From: Angelobacter sp036557225
Lineage (GTDB): Bacteria > Acidobacteriota > Terriglobia > Terriglobales > Acidobacteriaceae
Assembly (NCBI GenBank): GCA_036557225.1
Contig: DATBHX010000039.1
Location: forward strand, 17,995-81,994
Length of the DNA stretch: 64,000 bases
Direction: 5' to 3'
Shown in pieces: positions 33,954 through 42,971 of this stretch. Positions within the stretch are counted from its first letter, which is position 1; each line of letters begins with the position of its first letter. Below the pieces are notes generated by a model. That model searched no databases. It saw only the letters and a list, made by a program, of their open reading frames with translations, and was not told the origin of the DNA. A program made the translations under genes and the position numbers.

Positions 33954-35660
33954 TCATTTCTTTGGTGGGCTCTTCTTTTCCGGGCTAGTCTTCTTTGCAC
34001 CTGGCTTTGCGCTCGTCGGATAGCCGGCACGGTCGCTCACAGCCCACATCGCGTCCACCGTAAGCAGGCCGTTGAAGATGGAATTATTTTCCTGAAAGAC
34101 TTCCAGCGCATTCGGGTTGGGCGGTGAGTCTTGCAGGTAAGAAGAAGTGCGACCCTGGTCAGGCTTGTTTTGCGACGCCAGCGGCGGCCACGCAGCCCGG
34201 TGATGGCAGTTCATGCAGTTGGTAGTGATTGGATGCGACGCCGCCAACTCAATGTAAGGATTGTATGCGACAGGCCAGATCGAAGCTCCCGGCTGTGTGT
34301 TGGGCGGAGCGTAGTAATTGTCGTGTCCTTGCCCCTGCGTCGTGCCATAAGTGGTGGTGAGAAGGTAATGCCGGAACGTCGTGTCGGCAAGGTTCGTGGG
34401 ACGGCTTTTGCAATAACGGCAGGTATCGGACTTGTCCGCATCGGGGTGGTACCACAGCGATTGGAAAGTCCAGTCCGGTTGCTCCTTGGTCATGATGTGC
34501 ATGGCCACCAGCACGATGTAGTCGCCGGGCTGGAAGGCCCGGTTGTACGCCCAATAAGCCGACGCATCGAGCAAAGCACGGTCACAAGTGGAAAGCTGGG
34601 CCAGCTCTGTCGCGTTCAACTGGCGATGGTAGAAGTCATTGACCGAAACCACACGGAAGGCCGGCGGTGAAATCTGTGATGTGTTGTCATAGGTGATGGG
34701 GCCAATCTGCGTTGTGCCGGTGGGATCGTAGACATTATAGAGATACGTGACTTTCGGCGGCGGTGTTGGATTCGGGAGGTCGGTAATAGCAACGGCGTTG
34801 CGCCAGAACTGCTTCATTTCATAACCGGCATATTGGCCGTCCGTCGGAGAGCCAGGCTTGTTCGCATCCCAATCCCAAACCGGCAGGACCGTGAATCCGC
34901 CTTTTTGCACCGGCCAGAACATCGGCTTGAGCACGATGGAAGAACTGGGGAACTGCTTTATGGCGTTCGCAGGACTGGTCTTGTCCGGAGGCAGAAGACT
35001 ATTCAGCGTGACCGCGTTGTCAAAATGGGAGAGAACAATATTGTCGATGGCGGCTTTGTTGTAGATCACGCCAGCCACCATGATGTCGCCATTGCTCTGC
35101 ATGTGATCGCCATCCATCAATTGATACCAGCCAGAATGGCCGGGAATCGGCTGCCTGCAAGTCGGATACTTGTTGGCGACGTTCGAGTTGATGGGATACA
35201 TTGGCGGCGGATTATTGATGGGGTTCGCGCCGCCGACTCTCGCGTTGGCAACGTTGCGCGCGTTCAGCGGAGCAGGCCGCTGGGGCAGTGCGGCGCCACC
35301 CACGCCTTTCCACGGATTGTATTGATACTGAAAAGCCTGGGTCGAAGTTTTCCAGTTCTGCCAGAGGAGTGGCCCGTTGGGCTGCGAAACCTGGTTCAGC
35401 CCGGCGAAAAGACACCATCCATGCAAACGCATGCGGTCGCCATTCGTTGGATACACCCAACCTTGGACTTGCTCGGGGTAATCGAACCCTTTGGGAAAAC
35501 TGGACTCCGGGGGAGGCGTGGTTGTTGTATCGCAGCCGCTGGCGCCGGCAGCAGGCGCGTGTTTCACCGATTGCGGAGGCCTGGGCTTTGAGGCAGGTTG
35601 TTGACCGTAACAGACGGAAAGACAGGCCAGCACAGTGACGGCCACTCGAACTTGGAACAT
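33954..35660 (-). CDS. Large exported protein with a C-terminal heme-type CxxCH motif
   Basis: 568 residues from ATG 35660 (GAGGTG 7 bases upstream); an in-frame ATG at 35687 is less likely. Signal peptide (VAVTVLACLSVCYGQQ). Most of the body is unrecognised (Pro/Asn/Trp/Tyr-rich, secreted). The C-terminal third contains DTCRYCKSRP and TNCMNCHHRAAWPP; the CMNCHH stretch fits a c-type heme binding motif CxxCH. A cytochrome-like or multicopper-independent oxidoreductase is possible but not shown. It diverges from the lanthipeptide genes; the two could share regulation in the 250-bp gap. Confidence 0.6.
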   Translation of the reverse strand: MFQVRVAVTVLACLSVCYGQQPASKPRPPQSVKHAPAAGASGCDTTTTPPPESSFPKGFDYPEQVQGWVYPTNGDRMRLHGWCLFAGLNQVSQPNGPLLWQNWKTSTQAFQYQYNPWKGVGGAALPQRPAPLNARNVANARVGGANPINNPPPMYPINSNVANKYPTCRQPIPGHSGWYQLMDGDHMQSNGDIMVAGVIYNKAAIDNIVLSHFDNAVTLNSLLPPDKTSPANAIKQFPSSSIVLKPMFWPVQKGGFTVLPVWDWDANKPGSPTDGQYAGYEMKQFWRNAVAITDLPNPTPPPKVTYLYNVYDPTGTTQIGPITYDNTSQISPPAFRVVSVNDFYHRQLNATELAQLSTCDRALLDASAYWAYNRAFQPGDYIVLVAMHIMTKEQPDWTFQSLWYHPDADKSDTCRYCKSRPTNLADTTFRHYLLTTTYGTTQGQGHDNYYAPPNTQPGASIWPVAYNPYIELAASHPITTNCMNCHHRAAWPPLASQNKPDQGRTSSYLQDSPPNPNALEVFQENNSIFNGLLTVDAMWAVSDRAGYPTSAKPGAKKTSPEKKSPPKK

Positions 35661-35910
35661 TTTCAGCACCTCGGAAAAATTGATCATTCAATATTTAGTC
35701 AAAGACAGTTCGTCATACAAGAAAAACACGACATGCTGGAGCGGCGGCTATTCCAAATTGGAACTATGCATATTCTCGTTGTGAGCTCAATACGACGTAC
35801 CACATTGGAACGAAAATCCACAGATGAATTTGATCTGAGTTGGATTCTCCTTGACCATGAATCCGGTCAGTCAGAACATGGACTGCGCTGGACATAGAAA
35901 GGAGATCGCA

Positions 35911-36195
35911 ATGGAAAATATTTTCAACGCCCCCGCTGAAACGCAAGTTCCTGTTTCTCTGACCAAGCTGGATGTCATTCGCTCATGGAAAGATCCAAAG
36001 TACCGGCGCAGTCTCTCACTGCAACAGCTTCAGGCACTGCCTGAGCATCCCGCCGGCCCGGCGCAATTGGCTGATCAGGAATTGAAGGTCGCGGGCGGTC
36101 TCATGCTGGAGGAAGAAGATATCTCCATCCCCCTTACCACAGCACTGGGGTGCACCGAGTGGACTTTTCACAACTGGAAATCGTGCGGATGCTAG
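35911..36195 (+). CDS. Class II lanthipeptide precursor (mersacidin/lichenicidin type)
   Basis: 94 residues from ATG 35911 with AAAGGAGA 8 bases upstream. The leader shows the hallmark VIRSWKDPKYRRSLSLQQLQ, then ALPEHPAGPAQLADQELKV, and a double-glycine site AGG at residues 61-63. The core (residues 64-94) starts LMLEEEDISIPLTTALGC and ends TEWTFHNWKSCGC; it has Cys81, Cys92 and Cys94, and Ser/Thr at 72, 76, 77, 82, 85 and 91. Up to three thioether rings are therefore possible. The acidic LMLEEED stretch after the GG may be trimmed further, as in lichenicidin. The modifying LanM follows. Confidence 0.9.
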   Translation: MENIFNAPAETQVPVSLTKLDVIRSWKDPKYRRSLSLQQLQALPEHPAGPAQLADQELKVAGGLMLEEEDISIPLTTALGCTEWTFHNWKSCGC

Positions 36196-36273
36196 ACGCT
36201 GCAGCCTTCTTCTTACCTGCCGCGGTTACTCTCTAGCCTTTTCCATTCCGCTGAATGCAGATCAGCGCGTCGA

Positions 36274-36296
36274 GGGTCCGCAAAGCGAGCGGACCC
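36274..36296 (+). promoter_or_regulatory. Hairpin between the lanthipeptide precursor and lanM
   Basis: Perfect 8-bp stem GGGTCCGC / GCGGACCC with loop AAAGCGA, 78 bp after the precursor stop and 59 bp before LanM. No T-tract follows, so it is more likely a partial attenuator or a processing site that favours precursor over enzyme. Confidence 0.55.
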
Positions 36297-36354
36297 ATGA
36301 TGCGCCATCGTGCGTCATTGCCATCCCCTTCCACACTTTCAAGAGACACGACTC

Positions 36355-39300
36355 ATGGATACATCCATTCTCGATAATCCCGCCTGGCGACGGGCTTGGT
36401 CTCTGAGTGACCGGCTCTTTCGATTCCGGCAGGCCGCGGGCAAAGGTCAAATTGCAGTGGACCATGACCTTGCTGCCGAAACTCTTGCCCTTTGGCGGTC
36501 CGGCTCGCCCTTTGATAAGGATTCATACTTTGCTGATCGACTCGCACTTGAAGGTATCAAGGAAGACGAGTTCAAGGTTCTCTTGGGAACGCCGGTCGAG
36601 AGTCTGGACGGGAATGAAGCACCAGCGGAATGGGTACAGATGCTGGCCCACGCCTACTCGGACCAGACGCGCTGCGACGGACAGACGGAACGCTGGGGTG
36701 AAGTCGAGAAACATCCTGAATCCGCCTTCTTGAAATTGGTCGAGCCTTTGATGGAGCATGCGCGCCTGCAACTGCAGGCAAAAGCGCAGAAGATCAAGGA
36801 AGACCATCCGGGCGCGCCTTTTTCTGCAACGGGTGCAGCCAACGCGCTCTTTGCTAATCTTCCTCCTCGGCTCCTCATGATGATCGCCAAGACACTCGTG
36901 CTGGAATTGAGTGTCGCCCGGCTTCAAGGAACGCTCCAGGGATCAACGCCGGCGGAACGGTTTACCAGTTTCACTGAGCGCTTGTCACACATAGAAACAT
37001 CTTTGCGGCTGCTCGCCGAATATCCCGTACTGGGCCGCCGGCTTGCCCTCTGTATTGAGAATTGGATTCGTTCGAGTTCGGAGTTTCTCGAGCATCTGGC
37101 TGTCGATTGGAATCACATCGCCCAACTCTTCGAGGTCAGCCATCACGCAATTCAATTGTTGAGCGCCGAGGCCGGCGCCGGTGACACGCACCGACAGGGC
37201 CGTTCCGTCATCATCGCAAAATTCGAACGCGGGCTTGAACTGGTCTACAAACCCAGATCGATTGCAGTGGACCGGCACTTCCAGGACTTCCAACGCTGGG
37301 TTAACCAGAAGGGCGCAAATCCCCAGTTCCGAACATTGAAAGTATTGGATCGCGCGGACCACGGTTGGCTGGAGTTTGTTCACACCGCCTCCTGCAGTTC
37401 ACGAGAAGAAGTTGTGCGTTTTTATGAAAGGCAAGGCGAGTACCTGGCTATTCTTTACATATTGCAAGCCACCGACTTTCATTTCGAAAATCTATTGGCC
37501 TGCGGCGAACATCCCGTTCTGGTAGATCTGGAAGCGTTGTTTCATCCGTGGCTTCGTGAACTCGCCATCCAACAACCCGATATCCGTTTGGTTGCCCTGG
37601 CCAAAGGACGTTCAGTTCTGCGCCCAGGGTTGCTGCCGCGGAGAACCGGAGCACATGGCGACTACATCGGCATCGATCTCAGCGGCCTGGGCGGCGCCGC
37701 AGGCCAGGTTGCAAACAACATCCTGCAGTGGGTAAGCGTAGGGACTGACGAAATGGCCGCGGTCAGACAAACGCTCTCCATGCCCGGCGCGCGCAACCGC
37801 CCCAGCCTTGGTGGCGCCGAGATCGACCTGCGTGAATTCACCGCGCCCATCATTGCCGGCTTCACCCGAATGTATGATCTGCTTCGTTCCCATCGCCAGG
37901 AATTGCTGGCTCCAGGCGGACCGCTCTCCCGTTTTGCTCAGGACGAAGTGCGCGTTGTCGCGCGGGCGACTCGCGGCTATGGCGTGCTGCTTTCGCAGTC
38001 GCTGCATCCGGATTACCTGCGCGACGCACTCGACCTGGATCGGCTGCTCGACCGCCTGTGGGCCGGAGTGGAAGACAATGCTTACTTGTTGCGCCTGATT
38101 CCCGCCGAGCGTCGCGACCTGATGGAAGGCGATATCCCTATCTTCACCACGCGCCCTGCGTCCAACGATTTGTTCACCAGCGCAGAGGAGAAGATCAACG
38201 GTTTTTTCACGAAATCGGGTATGGCCCTCTCGCGGGAGTGTATCGCGGATCTTGGCGACGAAGATCTGCGCAGGCAAATCTGGTTTATCAGGGCCTCGAT
38301 CGCAACTCTCGATCTCGAGAAAGACGACCTCACGCGCAGCCGGTATCAACCGACCTGGCCATCCTCCATCTTGCCGCAGTCCGAACTAGCTCCGCTCCTG
38401 ATTGAAGAAGCACGCCGCATTGGAGATCGCCTGGAAGAACTCTCTCTGCAGGATAAAGATCACGCCACCTGGATCGGCTTCACCTATGTGAACAAGACCT
38501 GGTCTCTGGATGCGCTCTTTGAAGACCTCTACGCCGGCTCTTCCGGAATCATTCTGGCCTTGGCATATCTCGGCTCTTTCGGCTTTGAGAAGCATACCCA
38601 GCTTGCTCGGCGTGCTCTGAATACACTCAGAAAACGATTGGAGAACACGGGCAAGAACATCCGCTCCATCGGCGCTTTTGACGGTTGGGGCGGAATCATC
38701 TACCTGCTATCTCACCTTGCCGCTCTCTGGCGCGATGAGGAACTCGTCGCATATGCCAACAGCATTGTGGACCGCCTGCCGGATCTTATCGATCAGGACA
38801 ATAGCCTTGACGTCGTGGGTGGCTGCGCCGGCTGTATCGGCGCTCTGCTCGCCCTCGATCATGTCTCACATTCAGACAAGGCTCTGACTGCGGCGCGCCA
38901 GTGTGGTGACCGGCTCATATCCAGGGCACAACCTGTAGAAGGCGGAACGGGTTGGTTCAACAACATTGAGACGGCCAAACCCATCACTGGATTCGCGCAC
39001 GGTGCCGCCGGCATCGCCTGGGCCCTGCTGGAATTGTCCAGGCGCACGGACAACAAGCGCGGTAGGGAACTTGCCCTTGAAGCCATCGCCTATGAACACT
39101 CACAATACTCTGCCGCGGCAGGGAACTGGGCAGAAAATGCCCCTGGCTCCGACGAGCGGGGAAGAGAGACCGGGCCGGGAATGGCCTGGTGCTATGGCGC
39201 CCCGGGCATTGGGCTGGCCCGCATTACAGCCCTGAGAGTCCTCGACCATCCAATCATCCGCGAAGATCTTGAGCGCGCTGTACAAGCTACTTTGATCAGC

Positions 39301-39600
39301 GGGCCGGGCGCCAACCACTCGCTCTGCCACGGTGATCTCGGCAATCTGGATTTTCTACTTCAAGCTGCGCAGTTCACCGGAAATCAAGAATTGGATTTCG
39401 AGGTCAATGCGCTCTCAAATCAGATTGTCGCCAGCATGAAGCAACATGGCTGGCGGAGCGGCGTCCCCCTGGCAGTTGAGTCGCCCGCACTGATGAACGG
39501 CCTGGCTGGAATCTGCTATGGCCTGTTGCGCCTGGCGGCGCCCGGCTGCGTCCCGTCCGTTCTTACACTCGACCCCGCCACGTTTTCTTTCAATGCTTAA
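36355..39600 (+). CDS. lanM: Class II lanthipeptide synthetase LanM
   Basis: 1081 residues. It dehydrates Ser/Thr of the precursor core and closes thioether rings. Dehydratase domain (DUF4135-like, about residues 150-540): the ATP-site lysine in LVYKPR (Lys299), and Asp374, His376 and Asn379 in ATDFHFENLL, followed by Asp391 and Glu393 in VLVDLEALF. LanC-like cyclase domain (about 700-1060): zinc ligands Cys946 (AWCYGAPG), Cys991 and His992 (SLCHGDLG). The ATG at 36355 lies 159 bp after the precursor stop without strong SD. No LanT transporter/protease is seen next to it. Confidence 0.92.
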   Translation: MDTSILDNPAWRRAWSLSDRLFRFRQAAGKGQIAVDHDLAAETLALWRSGSPFDKDSYFADRLALEGIKEDEFKVLLGTPVESLDGNEAPAEWVQMLAHAYSDQTRCDGQTERWGEVEKHPESAFLKLVEPLMEHARLQLQAKAQKIKEDHPGAPFSATGAANALFANLPPRLLMMIAKTLVLELSVARLQGTLQGSTPAERFTSFTERLSHIETSLRLLAEYPVLGRRLALCIENWIRSSSEFLEHLAVDWNHIAQLFEVSHHAIQLLSAEAGAGDTHRQGRSVIIAKFERGLELVYKPRSIAVDRHFQDFQRWVNQKGANPQFRTLKVLDRADHGWLEFVHTASCSSREEVVRFYERQGEYLAILYILQATDFHFENLLACGEHPVLVDLEALFHPWLRELAIQQPDIRLVALAKGRSVLRPGLLPRRTGAHGDYIGIDLSGLGGAAGQVANNILQWVSVGTDEMAAVRQTLSMPGARNRPSLGGAEIDLREFTAPIIAGFTRMYDLLRSHRQELLAPGGPLSRFAQDEVRVVARATRGYGVLLSQSLHPDYLRDALDLDRLLDRLWAGVEDNAYLLRLIPAERRDLMEGDIPIFTTRPASNDLFTSAEEKINGFFTKSGMALSRECIADLGDEDLRRQIWFIRASIATLDLEKDDLTRSRYQPTWPSSILPQSELAPLLIEEARRIGDRLEELSLQDKDHATWIGFTYVNKTWSLDALFEDLYAGSSGIILALAYLGSFGFEKHTQLARRALNTLRKRLENTGKNIRSIGAFDGWGGIIYLLSHLAALWRDEELVAYANSIVDRLPDLIDQDNSLDVVGGCAGCIGALLALDHVSHSDKALTAARQCGDRLISRAQPVEGGTGWFNNIETAKPITGFAHGAAGIAWALLELSRRTDNKRGRELALEAIAYEHSQYSAAAGNWAENAPGSDERGRETGPGMAWCYGAPGIGLARITALRVLDHPIIREDLERAVQATLISGPGANHSLCHGDLGNLDFLLQAAQFTGNQELDFEVNALSNQIVASMKQHGWRSGVPLAVESPALMNGLAGICYGLLRLAAPGCVPSVLTLDPATFSFNA

Positions 39601-39649
39601 GCCCGGCTGCAGCAGAATACTTAGCAAATTTTTCTAGCACACCTTGACC

Positions 39650-39680
39650 TTCTACATATTCGTGCGTCTAATATGTAGAA
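39650..39680 (+). promoter_or_regulatory. PadR-gene promoter overlapped by an 11-bp inverted repeat operator
   Basis: TTCTACATATT (39650-39660) and AATATGTAGAA (39670-39680) form a perfect inverted repeat, 9-bp spacer. A TTGACC -35 (39644-39649) and TAATAT -10 (39669-39674) are spaced 19 bp, so the repeat would cover the promoter. PadR proteins typically bind ATATGTAG-like inverted repeats in their own promoters. Confidence 0.78.
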
Positions 39681-39700
39681 GACGGAGGTATCAGAGCGGA

Positions 39701-40045
39701 ATGCCATCCAAATCAGTTCTTCCCCAGGGCACTCTGGATCTGCTGATCCTGAAAGTCGTGGCCCTTGGACCCATTCACGGCTATGCCATCGCCCAGCGTC
39801 TGCAGCAGGTCTCACGCGACGCGGTCCAGGTCCCGCAAGGCTCGCTCTATCCCGCGTTGCATCGCCTCGAGAACCGCGGTCTGCTGGCGGCTGACTGGAA
39901 GGCCACCGAGACTGGCCGTGAAGCCAAGTTCTACCGCCTCACGCGCAAAGGTCGTTCCCAGCTCGAGACCGAAACCGAGAGCTGGCAGCGGCTGACTGAG
40001 TCCGTTGCGCTTGTCCTCAGATTGTCGGAAGGAGGCGCGGAATGA
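39701..40045 (+). CDS. PadR family transcriptional regulator
   Basis: 114 residues from ATG 39701 (GGAGGT 12 bases upstream). Winged helix-turn-helix of the PadR type: LDLLILKVVALGPIHGYAIA, QVSRDAVQVPQGSLYPALHR and EAKFYRLTRKGRSQLETE. PadR proteins usually act as dimers repressing adjacent transporter genes. The gene overlaps the permease by 4 bp (ATGA), so they form one operon, controlled by the operator at 39650-39680. Confidence 0.9.
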   Translation: MPSKSVLPQGTLDLLILKVVALGPIHGYAIAQRLQQVSRDAVQVPQGSLYPALHRLENRGLLAADWKATETGREAKFYRLTRKGRSQLETETESWQRLTESVALVLRLSEGGAE

Positions 40046-42660
40046 ACTGGTGGAGTCGCTTATGGCATGGCAGGCAGATGGATGTGCAACTCGACAAAGA
40101 GCTGCGCTTTCATCTGGACCAGCAGATCTCTGACCTCATCTCGCGCGGTATTGCTCCTGACGAGGCACGACGGCAGGTCTATTTGGCTTTCGGCGGTCCA
40201 ACCCAGGTTGCAGAAGAATGCCGCGAGGCCCGCGGCACGCGCTGGCTGCTCGACATCCTCCACGACTTGCGCTTTGGCCTGCGCTCGTTAAGCCACAGGC
40301 CGGGCTTTGCCCTGGCAGCCATTGCTACGCTTGCTCTCGGCATCGGCGCCAGCACAGCCATCTTCAGCGCCGTAAACCCGGTACTCTTCAAGCCTCTTCC
40401 ATATCCCGATTCGGGCCGGATCATGATGATCGCGGAAAGCCGAACGGATGGTGGCGCAAGGCTTCCATCCTTTGGCGCGTACCGCGGGTTGTCGGACAGG
40501 ACCAGTTCTTTTGCCGCGCTGGCCGTGATGAAAACCTGGCAACCCACCTTGACCACGACCGCCGAGCCAGAGCGGCTGCAGGGGCAAAGCGTGAGCGCGG
40601 ACTATTTTCGTGTTCTCGGCGTAACACCTTTGATCGGACAGGACTTGAACCCCGCGGATGACCGCAAGAGCGGCCCGCACGTCACCATCCTGAGCTATGG
40701 GCTGTGGCAAAGGCGATATGCCGGCGACCGATCCATTGTCGGCCAGCAAGTCACGCTGGACGACGATAAGTACACCGTCGTCGGAATCATGCCGCAGACA
40801 TTTGTGAACGCCCTGGATCCTACAGCGGAACTTTGGACGTTGTTGCAATATGACATCTCCCAGGGCAGAGCCTGGGGACACCACTTGAAGATCGTAGGGC
40901 GGCTGCGACCCGGAGTCAGCCGGGATCAAGCGCACCATGAACTCAATGCAGCCTTGCCGGCCATCAATCAAATCTATGCCGACGGTTTTGCCACAGCCGG
41001 TGGTCCGGCGCTGGGAGTGGTCGTCACCCCTCTGCAACGCGCCCTGACGGAAAGTGTGCGGCCGGCGCTTCTGGCGATTTTTGGCGCAGTCCTTCTGGTG
41101 TTGATCATCGCCTGCGTGAATGTGACGAACCTGATGCTGGCTCGCGGCTCGCAGCGGCGCGGAGAATTTGCCATGCGCACGGCGCTGGGCGCGTCGCGCG
41201 TCCGGCTGGTCCGGCAGATGCTCACGGAAAGCCTCTTGCTTGCGCTCATCGGCGGGGCCCTGGGAATGCTGATCGCACAGGCGGGCATTCGTGGCCTGGT
41301 CGCTCTGAGCCCCGCCGATCTTCCTCAACTTGGAGCTATTCGACTGGATGCTCCCGTCTTCATTTTTGCGCTTGCGATCACCACGCTCATCGGCCTGGCG
41401 GTCGGCCTGGTGCCTGCGCTACAGGTATCGCGCAATGAGTTGAACGCAGGATTGCAGCACAGCTCGGATCGTACCGCCGGCAGCCGCCATTGGATGCGCC
41501 GTGCTCTCGTCGTCGCCGAAGTCGCGCTGGCCCTGGTACTGCTCGTGAGCGCCGGATTGCTCTTGCGCAGCGTGCAGCGTGTCTTGTCTGTGGCTCCCGG
41601 TTTTGCCTCTGCGCACGTGCTCACCATGCAGGTCCAAACCTCAGGCCACCGATTCAAGGACAACTCTTACACGAATCAATTCTTCTCTCAGGCGCAGGAA
41701 GCGGTGCGCCGGCTTCCCGGTGTTAACGTTGCGGCCTTCACCAATCAGCTTCCGCTGAGCGGCGACTTTGATGTCTACGGCATCAAGCTTGAGCTTACGA
41801 ACGGCCTAGACGATCGCTTTCCCGCCTTTCGCTACTCCGTAACTCCTGGCTATTTTGCTGCCATGGGGATCCCGCTTCGCCGTGGGCGCCTGCTCAACGA
41901 GCACGATCTGCCTTCATCGCTGCCTGTGGCTGTCATTAGCGAATCGATGGCCCGCACCAAGTTTCCCGGAGTCGATCCTCTCGGCCGCCGGATGCACGCC
42001 GGCGCAGAGGACATCTGGTACACCATTGTGGGTGTGGTGGGAGACGTAAAGCAGGCATCTTTGGATACCACCAACCCGGACGCCATCTACACACCGACGA
42101 CGCAATGGCATTGGGCGGACAACGTTCTCTCGCTCGTCGTACAAGGCCAGGGTGATGTAGCCTCGTTGGCCCCTGCCGTGCGTAGGGCCATCTGGTCTAT
42201 CGACAAAGACCAGCCTATTGTGCGCGTCGCCACAATGGAGTCACTAGTGGCTGCTTCCGAAGCGCAGCGGCGTTTTGCGCTGGTCCTGTTTGAGTGCTTC
42301 GCTCTGGCAGCGCTTTTGCTGGCCGCCGTCGGAATTTACGGCGTTCTCTCCGGCAACGTTACCGAGCGTACGCGCGAGATCGGCATCCGCTCAGCACTTG
42401 GCGCCTCGCGCAGTTACATTCTTACACTGGTGTTGCGGCAGGGAGTCACGCTGACCATCGTGGGAGTGTTGATCGGCCTGGTGGGAGCCTTCCTCGCCAG
42501 CCGCGCTCTCATCACGCTGCTCTTCGGCATCTCGCCGCTCGATCCTCTCACCTATCTAGGCGTGATTGTGATGCTGGTGGGAGTATCAGTGGTGGCGTGC
42601 TGGCTGCCGGCATGGAGGGCGTCACGAGTGGATCCGTCGATTACTTTACGCGCGGAGTAA
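40042..42660 (+). CDS. MacB/FtsX-type ABC transporter permease (ADOP family)
   Basis: 872 residues. Layout: an N-terminal segment with LHDLRFGLRSL, then two MacB-type periplasmic domains and two FtsX membrane domains in one chain, as known from acidobacterial duplicated orphan permeases. FtsX-type features are at LMLARGSQRRGEFAMRTALG and ERTREIGIRSALGASRSYIL. No ATPase gene is adjacent. It follows PadR with a 4-bp overlap. Because lanM lies just upstream, a role in exporting or resisting the lanthipeptide is tempting, but the separate promoter and the wide spread of PadR-ADOP pairs argue against assuming it. Confidence 0.85.
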   Translation: MNWWSRLWHGRQMDVQLDKELRFHLDQQISDLISRGIAPDEARRQVYLAFGGPTQVAEECREARGTRWLLDILHDLRFGLRSLSHRPGFALAAIATLALGIGASTAIFSAVNPVLFKPLPYPDSGRIMMIAESRTDGGARLPSFGAYRGLSDRTSSFAALAVMKTWQPTLTTTAEPERLQGQSVSADYFRVLGVTPLIGQDLNPADDRKSGPHVTILSYGLWQRRYAGDRSIVGQQVTLDDDKYTVVGIMPQTFVNALDPTAELWTLLQYDISQGRAWGHHLKIVGRLRPGVSRDQAHHELNAALPAINQIYADGFATAGGPALGVVVTPLQRALTESVRPALLAIFGAVLLVLIIACVNVTNLMLARGSQRRGEFAMRTALGASRVRLVRQMLTESLLLALIGGALGMLIAQAGIRGLVALSPADLPQLGAIRLDAPVFIFALAITTLIGLAVGLVPALQVSRNELNAGLQHSSDRTAGSRHWMRRALVVAEVALALVLLVSAGLLLRSVQRVLSVAPGFASAHVLTMQVQTSGHRFKDNSYTNQFFSQAQEAVRRLPGVNVAAFTNQLPLSGDFDVYGIKLELTNGLDDRFPAFRYSVTPGYFAAMGIPLRRGRLLNEHDLPSSLPVAVISESMARTKFPGVDPLGRRMHAGAEDIWYTIVGVVGDVKQASLDTTNPDAIYTPTTQWHWADNVLSLVVQGQGDVASLAPAVRRAIWSIDKDQPIVRVATMESLVAASEAQRRFALVLFECFALAALLLAAVGIYGVLSGNVTERTREIGIRSALGASRSYILTLVLRQGVTLTIVGVLIGLVGAFLASRALITLLFGISPLDPLTYLGVIVMLVGVSVVACWLPAWRASRVDPSITLRAE

Positions 42661-42960
42661 ATCGATTTTGAAATCCGCGGCAACGATTTCGAGAGTTCTG
42701 TGATCCTCCTCGTCCCAATTTGCAAATACGAATCGTCGACCTGGAGGATGTGCACTCAGCTCGACGAGCGCATAGATCATCATGCCTTCGGGCTCATTAG
42801 CACTGACGTTTCTAACGCCGGAAAAACGGACGGTGAACTCTCGACCATCCTGAGTTGATAGCCGAACTTCGACATCGGACCCAGCGTGCGATACAGATCT
42901 AACGTGTGAATCATGCAAGTTGGCACTGCCGACGTAACCAACGAAATCACTCTCTTTCAT
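42646..42960 (-). CDS. Small hypothetical protein
   Basis: 104 residues from ATG 42960. The sequence is beta-rich (EVRLSTQDGREFTVRFSG and RRFVFANWDEEDHRTLEIVA); I do not recognise a family. It overlaps the end of the permease gene by 15 bp (convergent), and lies just 3' of rlmN on the same strand with a 12-bp gap, so it may be the end of the rlmN transcript. Confidence 0.55.
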   Translation of the reverse strand: MKESDFVGYVGSANLHDSHVRSVSHAGSDVEVRLSTQDGREFTVRFSGVRNVSANEPEGMMIYALVELSAHPPGRRFVFANWDEEDHRTLEIVAADFKIDLLRA

Positions 42961-42971
42961 AAAGGAACAGC

